DNA of 64,000 bases. It comes from Allosphingosinicella deserti (GTDB taxonomy: Bacteria; Pseudomonadota; Alphaproteobacteria; Sphingomonadales; Sphingomonadaceae). Position numbers and translations under genes: made by a program. Positions within the stretch are counted from its first letter, which is position 1. The number at the start of each line of letters is the position of its first letter. The stretch covers positions 62,001-126,000 of the forward strand of contig NZ_PXYI01000013.1 in the NCBI RefSeq assembly GCF_003012735.1. Direction: 5' to 3'. The notes below the pieces were generated by a model. It searched no databases and was not told the DNA's origin. It was given only the letters and a program-made list of their open reading frames with translations. Of this stretch, positions 50,161 through 59,199 are shown piece after piece.

Positions 50161-50553
50161 GAACCCGCGCGCGTCGCCGCGCACGGGCTTGGTACGCACC
50201 GAAGCCGAAGCTTCGACGGGAACCGGTCCGAGGGGAGTGGTTTTGCCCGATCATCATCAGGCAGACCCGGCGCCGCGAGGCGGCACCCGGAAAAACTCTT
50301 CCCCGTCTCGGCGGGGGATTAAGACCGGCAAACCCGGCCACCCGCTGTCTCGGACGGATGCGCACAGGGCAAGCCCCGCACGCGAAGCCGCGCCTATACA
50401 CGAGGAGGGCGGGAAATCAACCGTTTAGTGATTGTGTCGCTTTGACCTAATCCTCCCTGCCGCCGCGGGTGATGGTGGAGGGCTGCTCCGCCGCCGTGCC
50501 GGCCCCTCCGTCAGCCCTGCGGGCTGCCCTCCCCTACGGGGAGGATGAAGCAC
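50161..50553. other. Upstream region of rplJ and 3' flank of the murein-hydrolase-like gene
   Basis: No gene is supported in these 393 bases. The half nearest rplJ is GC-rich leader with further small dyads such as cgaagcttcg-type pairs. The AT-richer part at about 50415-50450 is the likeliest place for the rplJ promoter, but I cannot pick hexamers. Confidence 0.4.
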
Positions 50554-51057
50554 TCAGGCCGGTGCGGTGCGGAAGCCGAGCAATTCGTAGCGATCCGATA
50601 CGGCGCCGCTGCGATCGACCGTGTCGGTGAGGAAGCCGTTGCGGGGATAGTCGCGGCGGCAGACCTGATCGCGCTGGTTGCCGCCGAGGACGTGCAGCAT
50701 GCCGCCGCGATCCTCGAGCAGGAAGCCGACATGGCCGCCGACCGGCTCGAGGCCGTTGCCGAGATCGCGCGAGCGCCGCCAGACGACGATCGTGCCCTCG
50801 CCGGGGTTCGGATCCTCCACGCCCCAGCCGGCCCAGGAGGTCGCCCAGCCGGAGCCGGTGCCGGGGAAGCCGGCCTGGACCACGCACCAATTGACGAAGG
50901 CCGAGCACCAGGGCGTGTCGTCGCGCAATTCCTCACCGGGCTCGAGGTCGTCGCAGGTTTCGAGATATTCGAGGATCCGCCTTGTGCCTTCCGGATCGGC
51001 CTCGCGGATTCGCCGCCGTTCCTCTTCGAGGGCAATGGCGAGCCAGGGCCCGGCCAT
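50554..51057 (-). CDS. TIGR02594/NlpC-P60-like cell-wall hydrolase domain protein
   Basis: The 167-residue protein starts MAGPWLAIALEEERRRIREA and carries DDTPWCSAFVNWCVVQAGFP with the catalytic-type Cys (the PWCSaFvn signature), GWATSWAGWG, and GGHVGFLLEDRGGMLHVLGG with the catalytic His. This is the papain-like (CHAP/NlpC-like) peptidoglycan amidase type also found in phages. No signal peptide is visible. It starts two bases after the membrane protein gene at 51060 on the same strand, so they are coupled. Confidence 0.86.
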   Translation of the reverse strand: MAGPWLAIALEEERRRIREADPEGTRRILEYLETCDDLEPGEELRDDTPWCSAFVNWCVVQAGFPGTGSGWATSWAGWGVEDPNPGEGTIVVWRRSRDLGNGLEPVGGHVGFLLEDRGGMLHVLGGNQRDQVCRRDYPRNGFLTDTVDRSGAVSDRYELLGFRTAPA

Positions 51058-51059
51058 GC

Positions 51060-51395
51060 TCAGAAGAAGCGGCGCCCGGGCTGGATCGGATCGTCGACCC
51101 GCCGCCGCGCCGCGGCCGGGCGCAAGAACGGTGCGCCGCGGTCGAACTCGTCGGCGATTTCGGCGCGCGTGCGCCGCGCCAGCAAGGCGAAGGCTATTGC
51201 GACCGCAAGCGAGCACAGGCCGATCAGGACGAGATCCGACCAGCCGTGGCGGAACAATTCGCCGAGTGTGCGGACACCGGCGAGGATGGCGATGAAGGTC
51301 CACACCGCCTGCCAGCCGCCGCCGCGCATTCCGAAGTGCGGCATGCCGAAGGCCGAATTGCGGGTGTTGGGCATCTTGAAACCGAGGAGGGACAT
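51060..51395 (-). CDS. Small membrane protein coupled to the hydrolase
   Basis: The 111-residue product has an N-terminal cytoplasmic segment (MSLLGFKMPNTRNSAFGMPH), two hydrophobic spans (AVWTFIAILAGVRTLGEL and DLVLIGLCSLAVAIAFALL) and a basic C-terminus (RTRAEIADEFDRGAPFLRPA). The next gene follows after two bases. It may anchor or export the hydrolase-like partner; that is inference. Confidence 0.65.
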   Translation of the reverse strand: MSLLGFKMPNTRNSAFGMPHFGMRGGGWQAVWTFIAILAGVRTLGELFRHGWSDLVLIGLCSLAVAIAFALLARRTRAEIADEFDRGAPFLRPAAARRRVDDPIQPGRRFF

Positions 51396-51467
51396 GAACC
51401 ATGTCTGCCTTGCTCCGGCCGTGCCGACAAGTCTCGGATCCGCGGCGTGCCGATCAGGGACACGAGG

Positions 51468-52334
51468 ATGATTGAACCGATCCATGAACGTCGAAGCGCG
51501 GGACGGGGAGGATTGTTCCTGCCGATCGTGCTCGGGCTGGCGCTGGCCGGCGGCGCCGGCGGCCTGGCCGCCCATCTTTACGAGGCTGGAGGGCGCGCGA
51601 GTGCGGACGCCTCCGCTGCGGTCGGGCAGGGGGACGGCACGGTTCCCGTCGATGCGGTGCCGCTCAACCGGCTGAGCCTGTCGCCGCTGGTCGCGCGGAC
51701 GGCGCCGGCGGTGGTCAACATCGCCGTGCTGCAGCCCTCGCCCGCCTCCCAAAATCCGTTGCTGCGCGATCCCTTCTTCCGCCGCTATTTCGGGGTGCCG
51801 GACAGCGCGCTGGAGCCGGCGATCTCGGCCGGATCGGGGGTGATCGTCGATGCCGAACGCGGCCTCGTCGTCACCAACTTTCACGTCGTCCAAAATGCCA
51901 GCGCGGTCGAGATCGGCCTGCACGACGGCCGCCAGCTGCGCGCCCGCCTCGTCGGCGCGGCGCCCCAGCTCGATCTCGCAATCCTGTCGATCAGCGGCCG
52001 TGACCTGCCGGCGCTGCCGCTCGGCAATTCGGGCGCGCTCAATGTCGGCGACTATGTCGTCGCGATCGGCAATCCGTTCGGCCTCGGGCAGACCGTCACC
52101 GCCGGCATCGTCAGCGCCACCGAGCGGGGCCTCGGCGAGGAGGATCCGCGTCGCTTCATCCAGACCGACGCGCCGATCAATCCGGGCAATTCGGGCGGTC
52201 CGCTGATCAACATGAAGGGCGAGGTGATCGGCATCAACTCGGCGCTGATCAGCCCCAATCAGGGCAATGTCGGGATCGGGTTCGCAATTCCGTCGAACGT
52301 GGTGCGGCAGGTCGTGGCGCAGGCGGAGCGCTGA
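51468..52334 (+). CDS. S1C (HtrA/DegP-like) serine protease lacking a PDZ domain
   Basis: The 288-residue product has an N-terminal membrane anchor (LFLPIVLGLALAGGAGGLAA) and a trypsin-like domain with His139 (VVTNFHVVQNA), Asp169 (LDLAILSISG) and Ser242 (NPGNSGGPLINMKGEVIGIN). RDPFFRRYFGVP before the domain is typical of DegP-type proteases. The frame ends directly after the protease domain (IPSNVVRQVVAQAER), so there is no PDZ domain for substrate recognition. It should act in the periplasm. Transcribed away from the hydrolase pair. Confidence 0.92.
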   Translation: MIEPIHERRSAGRGGLFLPIVLGLALAGGAGGLAAHLYEAGGRASADASAAVGQGDGTVPVDAVPLNRLSLSPLVARTAPAVVNIAVLQPSPASQNPLLRDPFFRRYFGVPDSALEPAISAGSGVIVDAERGLVVTNFHVVQNASAVEIGLHDGRQLRARLVGAAPQLDLAILSISGRDLPALPLGNSGALNVGDYVVAIGNPFGLGQTVTAGIVSATERGLGEEDPRRFIQTDAPINPGNSGGPLINMKGEVIGINSALISPNQGNVGIGFAIPSNVVRQVVAQAER

Positions 52335-52536
52335 GGGCAGAAATCGATGCTCATTCCTCCGCCGAAACCGCCCAGCCCCCTAAGGGCGGTTGAGGCAGCG
52401 CTTCGCGGCTTTGCGCGCCTTCGTGGCGTCGTCTGGAATCGCGGAGCCACTGCGCCGCATCGAGAGCGAAGATGAGCCGAAGACGCGCGCATATGCCGAC
52501 GAGGTTTTTGCCCTCTAAGCGCAACCCGCCGAGACC

Positions 52537-53679
52537 TTACGCCACGACTGGCTCCAGAATCCGGATCGTGCCGGCGGCGGCGTCGATCTCGGCGCGGGCG
52601 CCCATCGGGAGGCAGAGCTGGTTTGCGACGTGGCCGATATTGGCGCCGTAGAAGGCGGGAACGCCGAGCGGGCCGAAATGGTGGTGGAGCAATTGCGGCA
52701 CGGTGAAGCCGCTATAGCCGGTCGCGCTGCCGGTGCAGCGGGTACACTGGCCGAAGACGATCCCGGCCACCTTGCCGAGGATGCCGGCATGGCCAAGCTG
52801 GGTGAGCATCCGATCGATCCGATATTCGGCCTCGCCCGTCTCCTCCAGCACCAGGATCGCGCCGGTGAAGTCGGGCATCCAGGATGAGCCGATCAAAGCG
52901 GCGAGCACGGCGAGGTTGCCGCCGATCAGCCTGCCTTGGGCGATGCCGGGGCGGATCGCCATCGTGCGCCAGCGCGGATCGACCGGCGCTGCGACCGGCG
53001 CCTGAATCGTTGCGGGCGCCGCAACGGGACCAGGATAGGGGCCCGGTCCGGCGGCCTCCGGATTGGCGCCGGCGGGCAGTGGTGCGGGCAGGATCACGGG
53101 CGAAGGATTGCGGAACAGCGGCGTGTCGCCGGCGAAGGCGAGGCTGGTGAAGCTGCCGGTGCTGATCGGCTGCCAGCCATTTCCGGCATTGGGGCCGTGG
53201 ATGGTGGCGAAGCCGGCCTTGGCGGCGAAGGCGAGGTGCAAAGCGGTGATGTCGCTGAAGCCGATCAGCAGCTTGGGATTGGCGGCGATCGTCGTCCAGT
53301 CGAGGAACGGCAGGATGCGCGCCGAACCCCAGCCGCCATGCACCGCGAACACGGCGCGCACCGCCGGATCGGCATACATGCGGTTGAGATCGTCGGCGCG
53401 GTTGCGGTCGCTGCCGGCGAGATAGCCGTAGCGCGCGGTGACGTGAGGGCCGACCTTCGGCACCAGCCCCAAGGCGGTCATATTGGCCTTGATCGCGTCG
53501 AGCTCCGCGCCGCCGTCGCTGAACATGGCCGGCGCAACCAGCCCGACGACATCGCCGGGCCGCAGCCGCGGCGGCTTGCCTGGCTTCGCGCCCGGCGCTG
53601 CGCCCGCTTGTGCGGCACCGACGGTGGGCAGGGCCATGAAGGCACCCATGGCTGCGACAAGGTTCCGGCGGCTCAGCAT
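52537..53679 (-). CDS. LD-carboxypeptidase (S66 family), exported
   Basis: The 380-residue product has a signal peptide (RRNLVAAMGAFMALPTVGAA, Tat-like twin Arg). The S66 catalytic motif is VHGGWGSARILPFLDW (nucleophile Ser), followed by the Glu-containing LVLEETGEAEYRIDRML and the His in GANIGHVANQLCLPMG. An extra Pro/Ala-rich loop (LPAPLPAGANPEAAGPGPYP and on) sits between the halves. It should trim the terminal D-alanine from L,D-tetrapeptides during murein recycling. The gene converges on the protease gene. Confidence 0.93.
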   Translation of the reverse strand: MLSRRNLVAAMGAFMALPTVGAAQAGAAPGAKPGKPPRLRPGDVVGLVAPAMFSDGGAELDAIKANMTALGLVPKVGPHVTARYGYLAGSDRNRADDLNRMYADPAVRAVFAVHGGWGSARILPFLDWTTIAANPKLLIGFSDITALHLAFAAKAGFATIHGPNAGNGWQPISTGSFTSLAFAGDTPLFRNPSPVILPAPLPAGANPEAAGPGPYPGPVAAPATIQAPVAAPVDPRWRTMAIRPGIAQGRLIGGNLAVLAALIGSSWMPDFTGAILVLEETGEAEYRIDRMLTQLGHAGILGKVAGIVFGQCTRCTGSATGYSGFTVPQLLHHHFGPLGVPAFYGANIGHVANQLCLPMGARAEIDAAAGTIRILEPVVA

Positions 53680-53800
53680 CGCGCCCCTGTAGCCCGCCGA
53701 GGCTTCGTCACCAATGCTCCTCTGCTGTCGGTGCCCGTCTTAGTGCAATCGCGCGCAGGAGAAGGCGCGATCTACCGCCATCATACCGCCAATGCAGCGC

Positions 53801-53818
53801 TAGTGAAACGTTTCACTA
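53801..53818. promoter_or_regulatory. Perfect 18-base palindrome, LacI-type operator
   Basis: tagtgaaacgtttcacta is a perfect palindrome with the central CG typical of LacI-family sites, 56 bases before the TonB receptor start. The LacI-family gene at 57413, two genes downstream, is the obvious candidate to bind it. Confidence 0.78.
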
Positions 53819-53873
53819 AACCGTCATGACATCCCGCCATAGAGCGGATCACAATCGGCAAGCGGGGTGAGTG

Positions 53874-56249
53874 ATGAAGAACTTCAAGCGTGCGAAAACG
53901 ACTTTCTGCGCAGCGTCCGGCTGGGCCGCTTTGGCCGGCGCATTGCTGGCTGACCCGGCGCAGGGACAGGCGCAGATGGCGGCGGGCGAAGACGAAGCAA
54001 GCGAAATCGTCGTCACCGGGGAGCGGATCGGCCAAGGGCAGAGCCGGGCGGTCGCCATTCTCGGCAAGGCGGATATCGCGACCCGTCCGCTCGGCGCCGA
54101 CATCACCCAGAGCCTCAACAAAATCGCCGGCCTGCAAGTCACCACCGGCGATGCGCGGGGCGGCAGCTTCTCGTTCGAGTTCGCGATGCGCGGCCTCAAC
54201 AAGGAGCAGGTCGGCTTCACCATCGACGGCATCCCCACCGGCGATGCCCGCTTCAACGGCGGATCGCCGCCGCAGCGTTTCATTGAGCCGAGCAACATCA
54301 GACGGATCACCGTGTCCCAGAGCGCGGGCGACCTCGGCGCGCCGTCGCGCTTCGCCCTTGGCGGCTTCGTCGATTTCGCGACCGACGATCCCTCGGCGCG
54401 GCGAAGCGCCGCAATCGAGGCGGGCTACGGGTCCGGCGATTTCTGGCGCAGCTATTTCCGCATCGACAGCGGCGAGATCGCAGCCGGCCTCAGGGCCTAT
54501 GCCAGCTTCTCCACCCAGGCGAACGACATCTGGGCGGGCCCCGACAACCGCCATTCCAAGCGTGACCATGCCGAGCTCAAGATCGTGCAGGATTTTGCCG
54601 ACGGCTCGTTCCTGAAGGCGCGGGTGAGCTGGAACGACCAGCAGGACAATGACTTCAACATCGTCACATTGAGCGAGTTCCTGGCCGACGGTCGATCCGA
54701 TCGGGCCAGCGATGCCGTGACCGGCATTCCTGCGCGCGACGTGGATTTCGGCGGCGCGCTCGGCGGCACGCGCAAGGATCTGCTTGCCTATGTGAATGCC
54801 GGCCTGCAGCTTGGCGACCGCGCCTTGCTGACGATCAACCCTTATTATCAGATGCTGCGCGGGGAATCGCTGCGTTACCAGGATCGGTCCCGCCTGCTCA
54901 GCGGCGGCGACCCGTATGCCGTCACCGCCTACAATGCTCTGGGCGGTGCGGTACGGCCCGCCCTGACCACGTTGCGCAACAGCAATGTCCTCGGAGGCCC
55001 GGCGGACATGCGGGTCACGCCGCGCAACCGCGATCGCTACGGCGCGACCGCCGAGTTCAGGCTGGAGGACGCATTCGCAGGCCATGATCTCCGCATCGGC
55101 GGCTGGTGGGAAGGCGGCACGTCCGACGAAGAGCGCCGTTTCTACCGCATCACCAACCCTGCCGCGGGCATCGCCTTCGACCGCAGCCGCCCCGGCTATG
55201 TCGAATATGAAAGATCGACCCGCATCGAGACGTCGATGCTCTACGCCCGGGATTCAATCGACGTCGTGCCCGGCCTCCTGCACCTCGACGCCGGGCTCAC
55301 CTGGCTGAGCGTCCGCTACGAGGCGCGCTCGCCGCTGGAATATGCATCGAAGCTCGATTTCTCGCAGGATTCCGGCATCAATCCCAAGGTCGGCTTCACG
55401 CTCACGCCGCTGCCGGCGGTCGAAATATTCGGCGGCTATGCGCGCAACTTCGCAGGCATCCCGGAAGATGCCTTCCTGGGTTCGACCGCAGTGATCAATC
55501 CGGGCACGCTCGATCCGATCCGGTCCGAGAATTTCGATCTCGGCCTCCGCTACGTGGCGGGGCGCCTTGCCCTTTCCGTTCAGGCCTATTCGGCCGACCT
55601 CAAGAACAATGTCGGCATCGTCCCGAACGACCCGACTGTCACCGATCCCGACGAGATCGTGCGCGGCAATGTCGCGACCCGCGCCGCGAACATCGCCGGT
55701 CAGCGGACCCGCGGCATCGAGCTCACCGCGCTGGGTGACGTCGGCGTGGCGGATTTCTATGCCAGCTACGCCTACCAGGATGCGCGGCACGACGGCTTGC
55801 CGGCAGGATCGCCCGAGCGCGCGGCGCTGGCCTCGGTCGGCGTGATCGCGGGCGCGCGGGTGCGCAACATTCCGCGCCACAGCGCCTATGCCGAGATCGG
55901 TCTGAAGCCGGTCGACGGCGCGCGCCTGCACGCCAATCTGCGCTATGTCGGCAAGCGCGTCGGCGGGCATATCATTGCCCCCGTCAGCTTTGCCGAAGTG
56001 GGCGTGGAGGAGATACCCGGCTATGTCGTGCTGAACGCGGGCGCGGCCTACACGGTGCGCGCGGCAGGCCCGTTTTCCGGCCTAACCCTGCAGTTCAACG
56101 TCGATAACCTTCTCGACAAGGCCTATATCGGATCGGTCAGCAGCTCGACCGCGACCCAACCCGAATTCGGGCTGCCAGGCCGGACGCTCGACCGCTATTT
56201 TCTCGGTGCCCCGCGCACCTACACGCTGTCGGCACGGGCGAGCTTCTGA
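53874..56249 (+). CDS. TonB-dependent outer-membrane receptor
   Basis: The 791-residue product has a signal peptide (WAALAGALLADPAQGQA), TonB box SEIVVTGERI, plug domain (about 50-160: LGADITQSLNKIAGLQVTT, FAMRGLNKEQVGFTIDGIPT), and a 22-strand-type barrel ending in TYTLSARASF with a terminal aromatic Phe. It should import a nutrient bound at the surface; the locus (secreted phytase/esterase-like hydrolase, LacI regulator) suggests a phosphorylated or sugar compound. The start ATG follows a GTG by one codon. Confidence 0.95.
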   Translation: MKNFKRAKTTFCAASGWAALAGALLADPAQGQAQMAAGEDEASEIVVTGERIGQGQSRAVAILGKADIATRPLGADITQSLNKIAGLQVTTGDARGGSFSFEFAMRGLNKEQVGFTIDGIPTGDARFNGGSPPQRFIEPSNIRRITVSQSAGDLGAPSRFALGGFVDFATDDPSARRSAAIEAGYGSGDFWRSYFRIDSGEIAAGLRAYASFSTQANDIWAGPDNRHSKRDHAELKIVQDFADGSFLKARVSWNDQQDNDFNIVTLSEFLADGRSDRASDAVTGIPARDVDFGGALGGTRKDLLAYVNAGLQLGDRALLTINPYYQMLRGESLRYQDRSRLLSGGDPYAVTAYNALGGAVRPALTTLRNSNVLGGPADMRVTPRNRDRYGATAEFRLEDAFAGHDLRIGGWWEGGTSDEERRFYRITNPAAGIAFDRSRPGYVEYERSTRIETSMLYARDSIDVVPGLLHLDAGLTWLSVRYEARSPLEYASKLDFSQDSGINPKVGFTLTPLPAVEIFGGYARNFAGIPEDAFLGSTAVINPGTLDPIRSENFDLGLRYVAGRLALSVQAYSADLKNNVGIVPNDPTVTDPDEIVRGNVATRAANIAGQRTRGIELTALGDVGVADFYASYAYQDARHDGLPAGSPERAALASVGVIAGARVRNIPRHSAYAEIGLKPVDGARLHANLRYVGKRVGGHIIAPVSFAEVGVEEIPGYVVLNAGAAYTVRAAGPFSGLTLQFNVDNLLDKAYIGSVSSSTATQPEFGLPGRTLDRYFLGAPRTYTLSARASF

Positions 56250-56275
56250 TCGTGCGAAGGCAGGGGCGGGGGCTG

Positions 56276-57358
56276 ATGCGCGCAGGCATTTGGCTTGCTG
56301 CCTTGCTCACCATCGCGGCCACGAGACCTGCCGACGATGTCCGGGTCGAAGCGCTGTGGGAGTCGACCGAAGGGGAGGTGCCGGCGGGCTTCGGCGGCAT
56401 CTCCGCCATCGATCGCGATCCCCGCAGCGGCGAATGGCTGCTGCTCAGCGACGACCGTTCCGAGCATGCGCCTGCCCGCGTCTACCGCGTCCGCCTCGGG
56501 CAGGGCAGGGGTGGGGAGATCACCATCACGAGGGTGCGCAGGGTTACCCTGCGTGATCGCAACGGTGCGCCGTTCGCTCGGCCGGGTGGGGGTGAAGGCA
56601 TCGATCCGGAGGCGATCCGCTTCGCCCCGAACAGCAGCGCCTTCATGCTGGCGAGCGAGGGCGATGCACGCAGCGGCATCGGCCCCGTCATCCGCGATAT
56701 GGACGCGGAGGGGCGGGAGCGCGGGCAGATCGCCCTGCCGGCCAGATTGCGGCGTGCTCCGTCCCGGCAGAACGGCCCGCGCGACAATCTGTCCATCGAA
56801 GGCCTGGCAATCGCTCCAGACGGGGCGCTGTGGCTGTCGATGGAGGCGCCGCTGATCGAGGATGGCGCGGTGGCGGGCATCGCACGCCCGGCGCTGGTGC
56901 GCTTCACACGGACGGAGAGCGGCCGGCGCGCGCGGCAATACGCCTACCAGCTCGATGCCATTCCGCGGGCGCCCGCCGGCCGCCTCGCCGACAATGGCGT
57001 GAGCGAAATCCTTGCCGTCGACGCGCATCGCCTGCTCGTTCTCGAACGGTCCGGCGCGCAGCGGGAGGACGGCGGCTTCGACTTCCACTGCCGCCTCTAT
57101 CTCGCGGACTTCGGCGCCGCGGAGGATGTCGCCGCGGTGCCAAGCCTTGCCGGCGCGAAGGTCCGTCTCGCCGGCAAGCGGCTTCTGGCCGATTTCGACC
57201 GACTGGGTTTCCCGACCGGCAATCTGGAAGGTATGGCCTGGTGGCCGTCGTCGCGCGGCGGCCGCCGGAGCTTGATCCTGGTGAGCGACAATGGCTTCGA
57301 GGCCGGGGAGCCGACCCGGCTGCTCTTGATTTCCTTGCCCGTCGCGTCACTGCGGTGA
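56276..57358 (+). CDS. Esterase-like activity of phytase family protein, secreted
   Basis: The roughly 360-residue product has a signal peptide (MRAGIWLAALLTIAATRPA). The beta-propeller-like esterase-of-phytase domain shows GFGGISAIDRDPRSGEWLLL, DDRSEHAPARVYRVRL, RDNLSIEGLAIAPDGALWLS and FPTGNLEGMAWWPSSRGGRR with the closing LILVSDNGFEAGEPTRL. Proteins of this family hydrolyse phosphoesters or related esters; substrate not known. It directly follows the TonB receptor gene, so hydrolysis and uptake may be linked. The GTG at 56252 is an alternative start. Confidence 0.88.
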   Translation: MRAGIWLAALLTIAATRPADDVRVEALWESTEGEVPAGFGGISAIDRDPRSGEWLLLSDDRSEHAPARVYRVRLGQGRGGEITITRVRRVTLRDRNGAPFARPGGGEGIDPEAIRFAPNSSAFMLASEGDARSGIGPVIRDMDAEGRERGQIALPARLRRAPSRQNGPRDNLSIEGLAIAPDGALWLSMEAPLIEDGAVAGIARPALVRFTRTESGRRARQYAYQLDAIPRAPAGRLADNGVSEILAVDAHRLLVLERSGAQREDGGFDFHCRLYLADFGAAEDVAAVPSLAGAKVRLAGKRLLADFDRLGFPTGNLEGMAWWPSSRGGRRSLILVSDNGFEAGEPTRLLLISLPVASLR

Positions 57359-57412
57359 GCGACGAAATCGGACGACGCGCCACGCTTCGCCCGTTCGACA
57401 CGAGAGGACTGA

Positions 57413-58417
57413 ATGCCCCGCGATCCCGGTAGCCGGCGTCCGACGCTCAAGGACCTCGCCCGCGAGGCCGGGGTCTCGCTCGCCAGCGCCTCCTACGCCG
57501 TCAACGGCAATGGCTCCGTCGGCGAGCAGACCCGCGCCCATATCCTCTCGGCGGCTGAAAGGATCGGCTACCGCGGCAATGTCGCGGCGCGCGTGACCCG
57601 CACGGGACGATCGGGCACGCTCGCGCTGGTGGTGCCCGACATGACCAATCCGTTCTTCCCGAGCCTCGCGCAAATGGTGTTCCGCGCGGGGCGCGACGCC
57701 GGCTTCGGCATGTTCCTGGTCGATACGGAAGGATCGGAGCCGCTCGAGCAGAAGGCGCTGGCGATGGTCACCGGGCTTGGCGTCGACGGCGTGGTGTGGT
57801 TTCCGATCCGCGACAAGGACACGTCCGCAGGGTGCCTCGACCGGATCCCGACGGTGGTGCTCGATCGGACGCTGCCCGGCTATGATCATGTCGGGGTCGA
57901 TTACCTGGCGGCCGGGCGGATCGCGGCACGCCATCTGATCGACCGGGGGCATCGACGGATCGGCATGATCTCGGGACCTTGCGACGTCGCCAGCATGCGC
58001 GATCGCTGCGCGGGCGCGCAGGCGCTGATCGAAGAGGAAGCGGAGCTCGCCTTCCGGGTCGAGAACGCCTTTTCGCTCGATCTCGAGCCGCAGGTGGCGG
58101 CCGCGCTGGATGGAGGGGGCGCCACTGCGGTGTTCGCGGCCGCCGACGTGATCGCGCTCGGCGCCATCCGGCACCTGACCCGGGCCGGGAAACGGGTGCC
58201 GGAGGATGTATCGGTGCTCGGCTTCGACGACATACCGGGGGCCGACCAGAGTACCCCACCGCTCTCGACGCTGGAGATCCCGGTGGCCGAAATCGGCCAG
58301 CACGCCATCGACATTCTCGTCAGGAACGTGGCCGGGGGCGCGGGCGGGGCAACGTCGCTCGTCCAGCTCGACGCGCAGTTGGTCGTCCGCGAGTCCGTGG
58401 CAGCGCCGCCGCTTTGA
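57413..58417 (+). CDS. LacI-family transcriptional regulator
   Basis: The 334-residue repressor has an N-terminal helix-turn-helix (LKDLAREAGVSLASASYAVN, hinge helix) and a periplasmic-binding-protein-like sensor domain (TGRSGTLALVVPDMTNPFFP, DYLAAGRIAARHLIDRGHRR, VLGFDDIPGADQSTPPLSTL). Third gene of the receptor/hydrolase/LacI unit. It most likely binds the palindrome at 53801 and releases it when its ligand (a breakdown product or imported compound) is present. Confidence 0.94.
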   Translation: MPRDPGSRRPTLKDLAREAGVSLASASYAVNGNGSVGEQTRAHILSAAERIGYRGNVAARVTRTGRSGTLALVVPDMTNPFFPSLAQMVFRAGRDAGFGMFLVDTEGSEPLEQKALAMVTGLGVDGVVWFPIRDKDTSAGCLDRIPTVVLDRTLPGYDHVGVDYLAAGRIAARHLIDRGHRRIGMISGPCDVASMRDRCAGAQALIEEEAELAFRVENAFSLDLEPQVAAALDGGGATAVFAAADVIALGAIRHLTRAGKRVPEDVSVLGFDDIPGADQSTPPLSTLEIPVAEIGQHAIDILVRNVAGGAGGATSLVQLDAQLVVRESVAAPPL

Positions 58418-58440
58418 TGCCAGGCTGGTGACCACAACGA

Positions 58441-58473
58441 AAAAGGGCCGAAGCTTGCGCCCCGGCCCTTCTT
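58441..58473. terminator. Bidirectional terminator between lacI and rplA
   Basis: gggccgaagcttgcgccccg plus gccc forms a stem flanked by aaaaa on the left and ttcttt on the right. Read on the minus strand it ends rplK-rplA (T-run on that strand); read on the plus strand it can end the lacI unit. Confidence 0.82.
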
Positions 58474-58496
58474 TCGTTTCGCTGAGCGCGCGGCGT

Positions 58497-59195
58497 TCAG
58501 GCGCCGGCGACCTCGGCGAGGTCGACCTTGAGGCCGGGGCCCATCGACGAGCTCATCGCGACCTTGCGGACATATTTGCCCTTGGCGCCGGTCGGCTTGG
58601 AGCGGACGATCGCCTCGACGAAGGCTTCGAAATTGCGGCGCAGGTCGTCGCTCGAGAAGCTGGCCTTGCCGATGCCGGAGTGGATGATGCCGGCCTTTTC
58701 GACGCGGAACTCGACCTGACCGCCCTTGGCCGCCTTGACGGCCTCGGTGACGTTCGGGGTGACGGTGCCGAGCTTCGGGTTGGGCATCAGGCCCTTGGGA
58801 CCGAGCACCTTACCGAGACGGCCGACGATACCCATCATGTCCGGGGTCGCGATCACGCGGTCGAAGTTGATGTTGCCGGCCTGGATCGCTTCCATCAGAT
58901 CCTCGGCACCGACGACGTCGGCGCCGGCGGCGGTCGCTTCGTCGGCCTTGCCGCCGCGGGCGAAGACGGCGACGCGCACGTCCTTGCCGGTGCCGGCGGG
59001 GAGGGTGACGACGCCGCGGACCATCTGATCGGCGTGGCGCGGATCGACGCCGAGGTTCAGCGCGACTTCGATCGTCTCGTCGAACTTGGCGGTGGCGTTG
59101 GCCTTCAAGGTCTCGATCGCCTCGACGACGCCGTACAGCTTGTCACGGTCGACGGCCGCTGCGAGGGCCTTCTGCTTCTTGGTCTGCTTGGCCAT
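58497..59195 (-). CDS. rplA: 50S ribosomal protein L1
   Basis: The 232-residue L1 starts [20 protein letters not shown], with [40 protein letters not shown] (the L1 signature) and a C-terminal [12 protein letters not shown] strand. It organises the L1 stalk and E-site tRNA release, and in many bacteria represses its own mRNA. It follows rplK by four bases, so the pair is co-translated. Confidence 0.99.
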   Translation of the reverse strand: MAKQTKKQKALAAAVDRDKLYGVVEAIETLKANATAKFDETIEVALNLGVDPRHADQMVRGVVTLPAGTGKDVRVAVFARGGKADEATAAGADVVGAEDLMEAIQAGNINFDRVIATPDMMGIVGRLGKVLGPKGLMPNPKLGTVTPNVTEAVKAAKGGQVEFRVEKAGIIHSGIGKASFSSDDLRRNFEAFVEAIVRSKPTGAKGKYVRKVAMSSSMGPGLKVDLAEVAGA

Positions 59196-59199
59196 GATA

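Noticed and set aside
50554-51395. Prophage lysis module
   Set aside because: The hydrolase/membrane pair recalls endolysin and holin, but no structural, terminase or integrase genes lie nearby.
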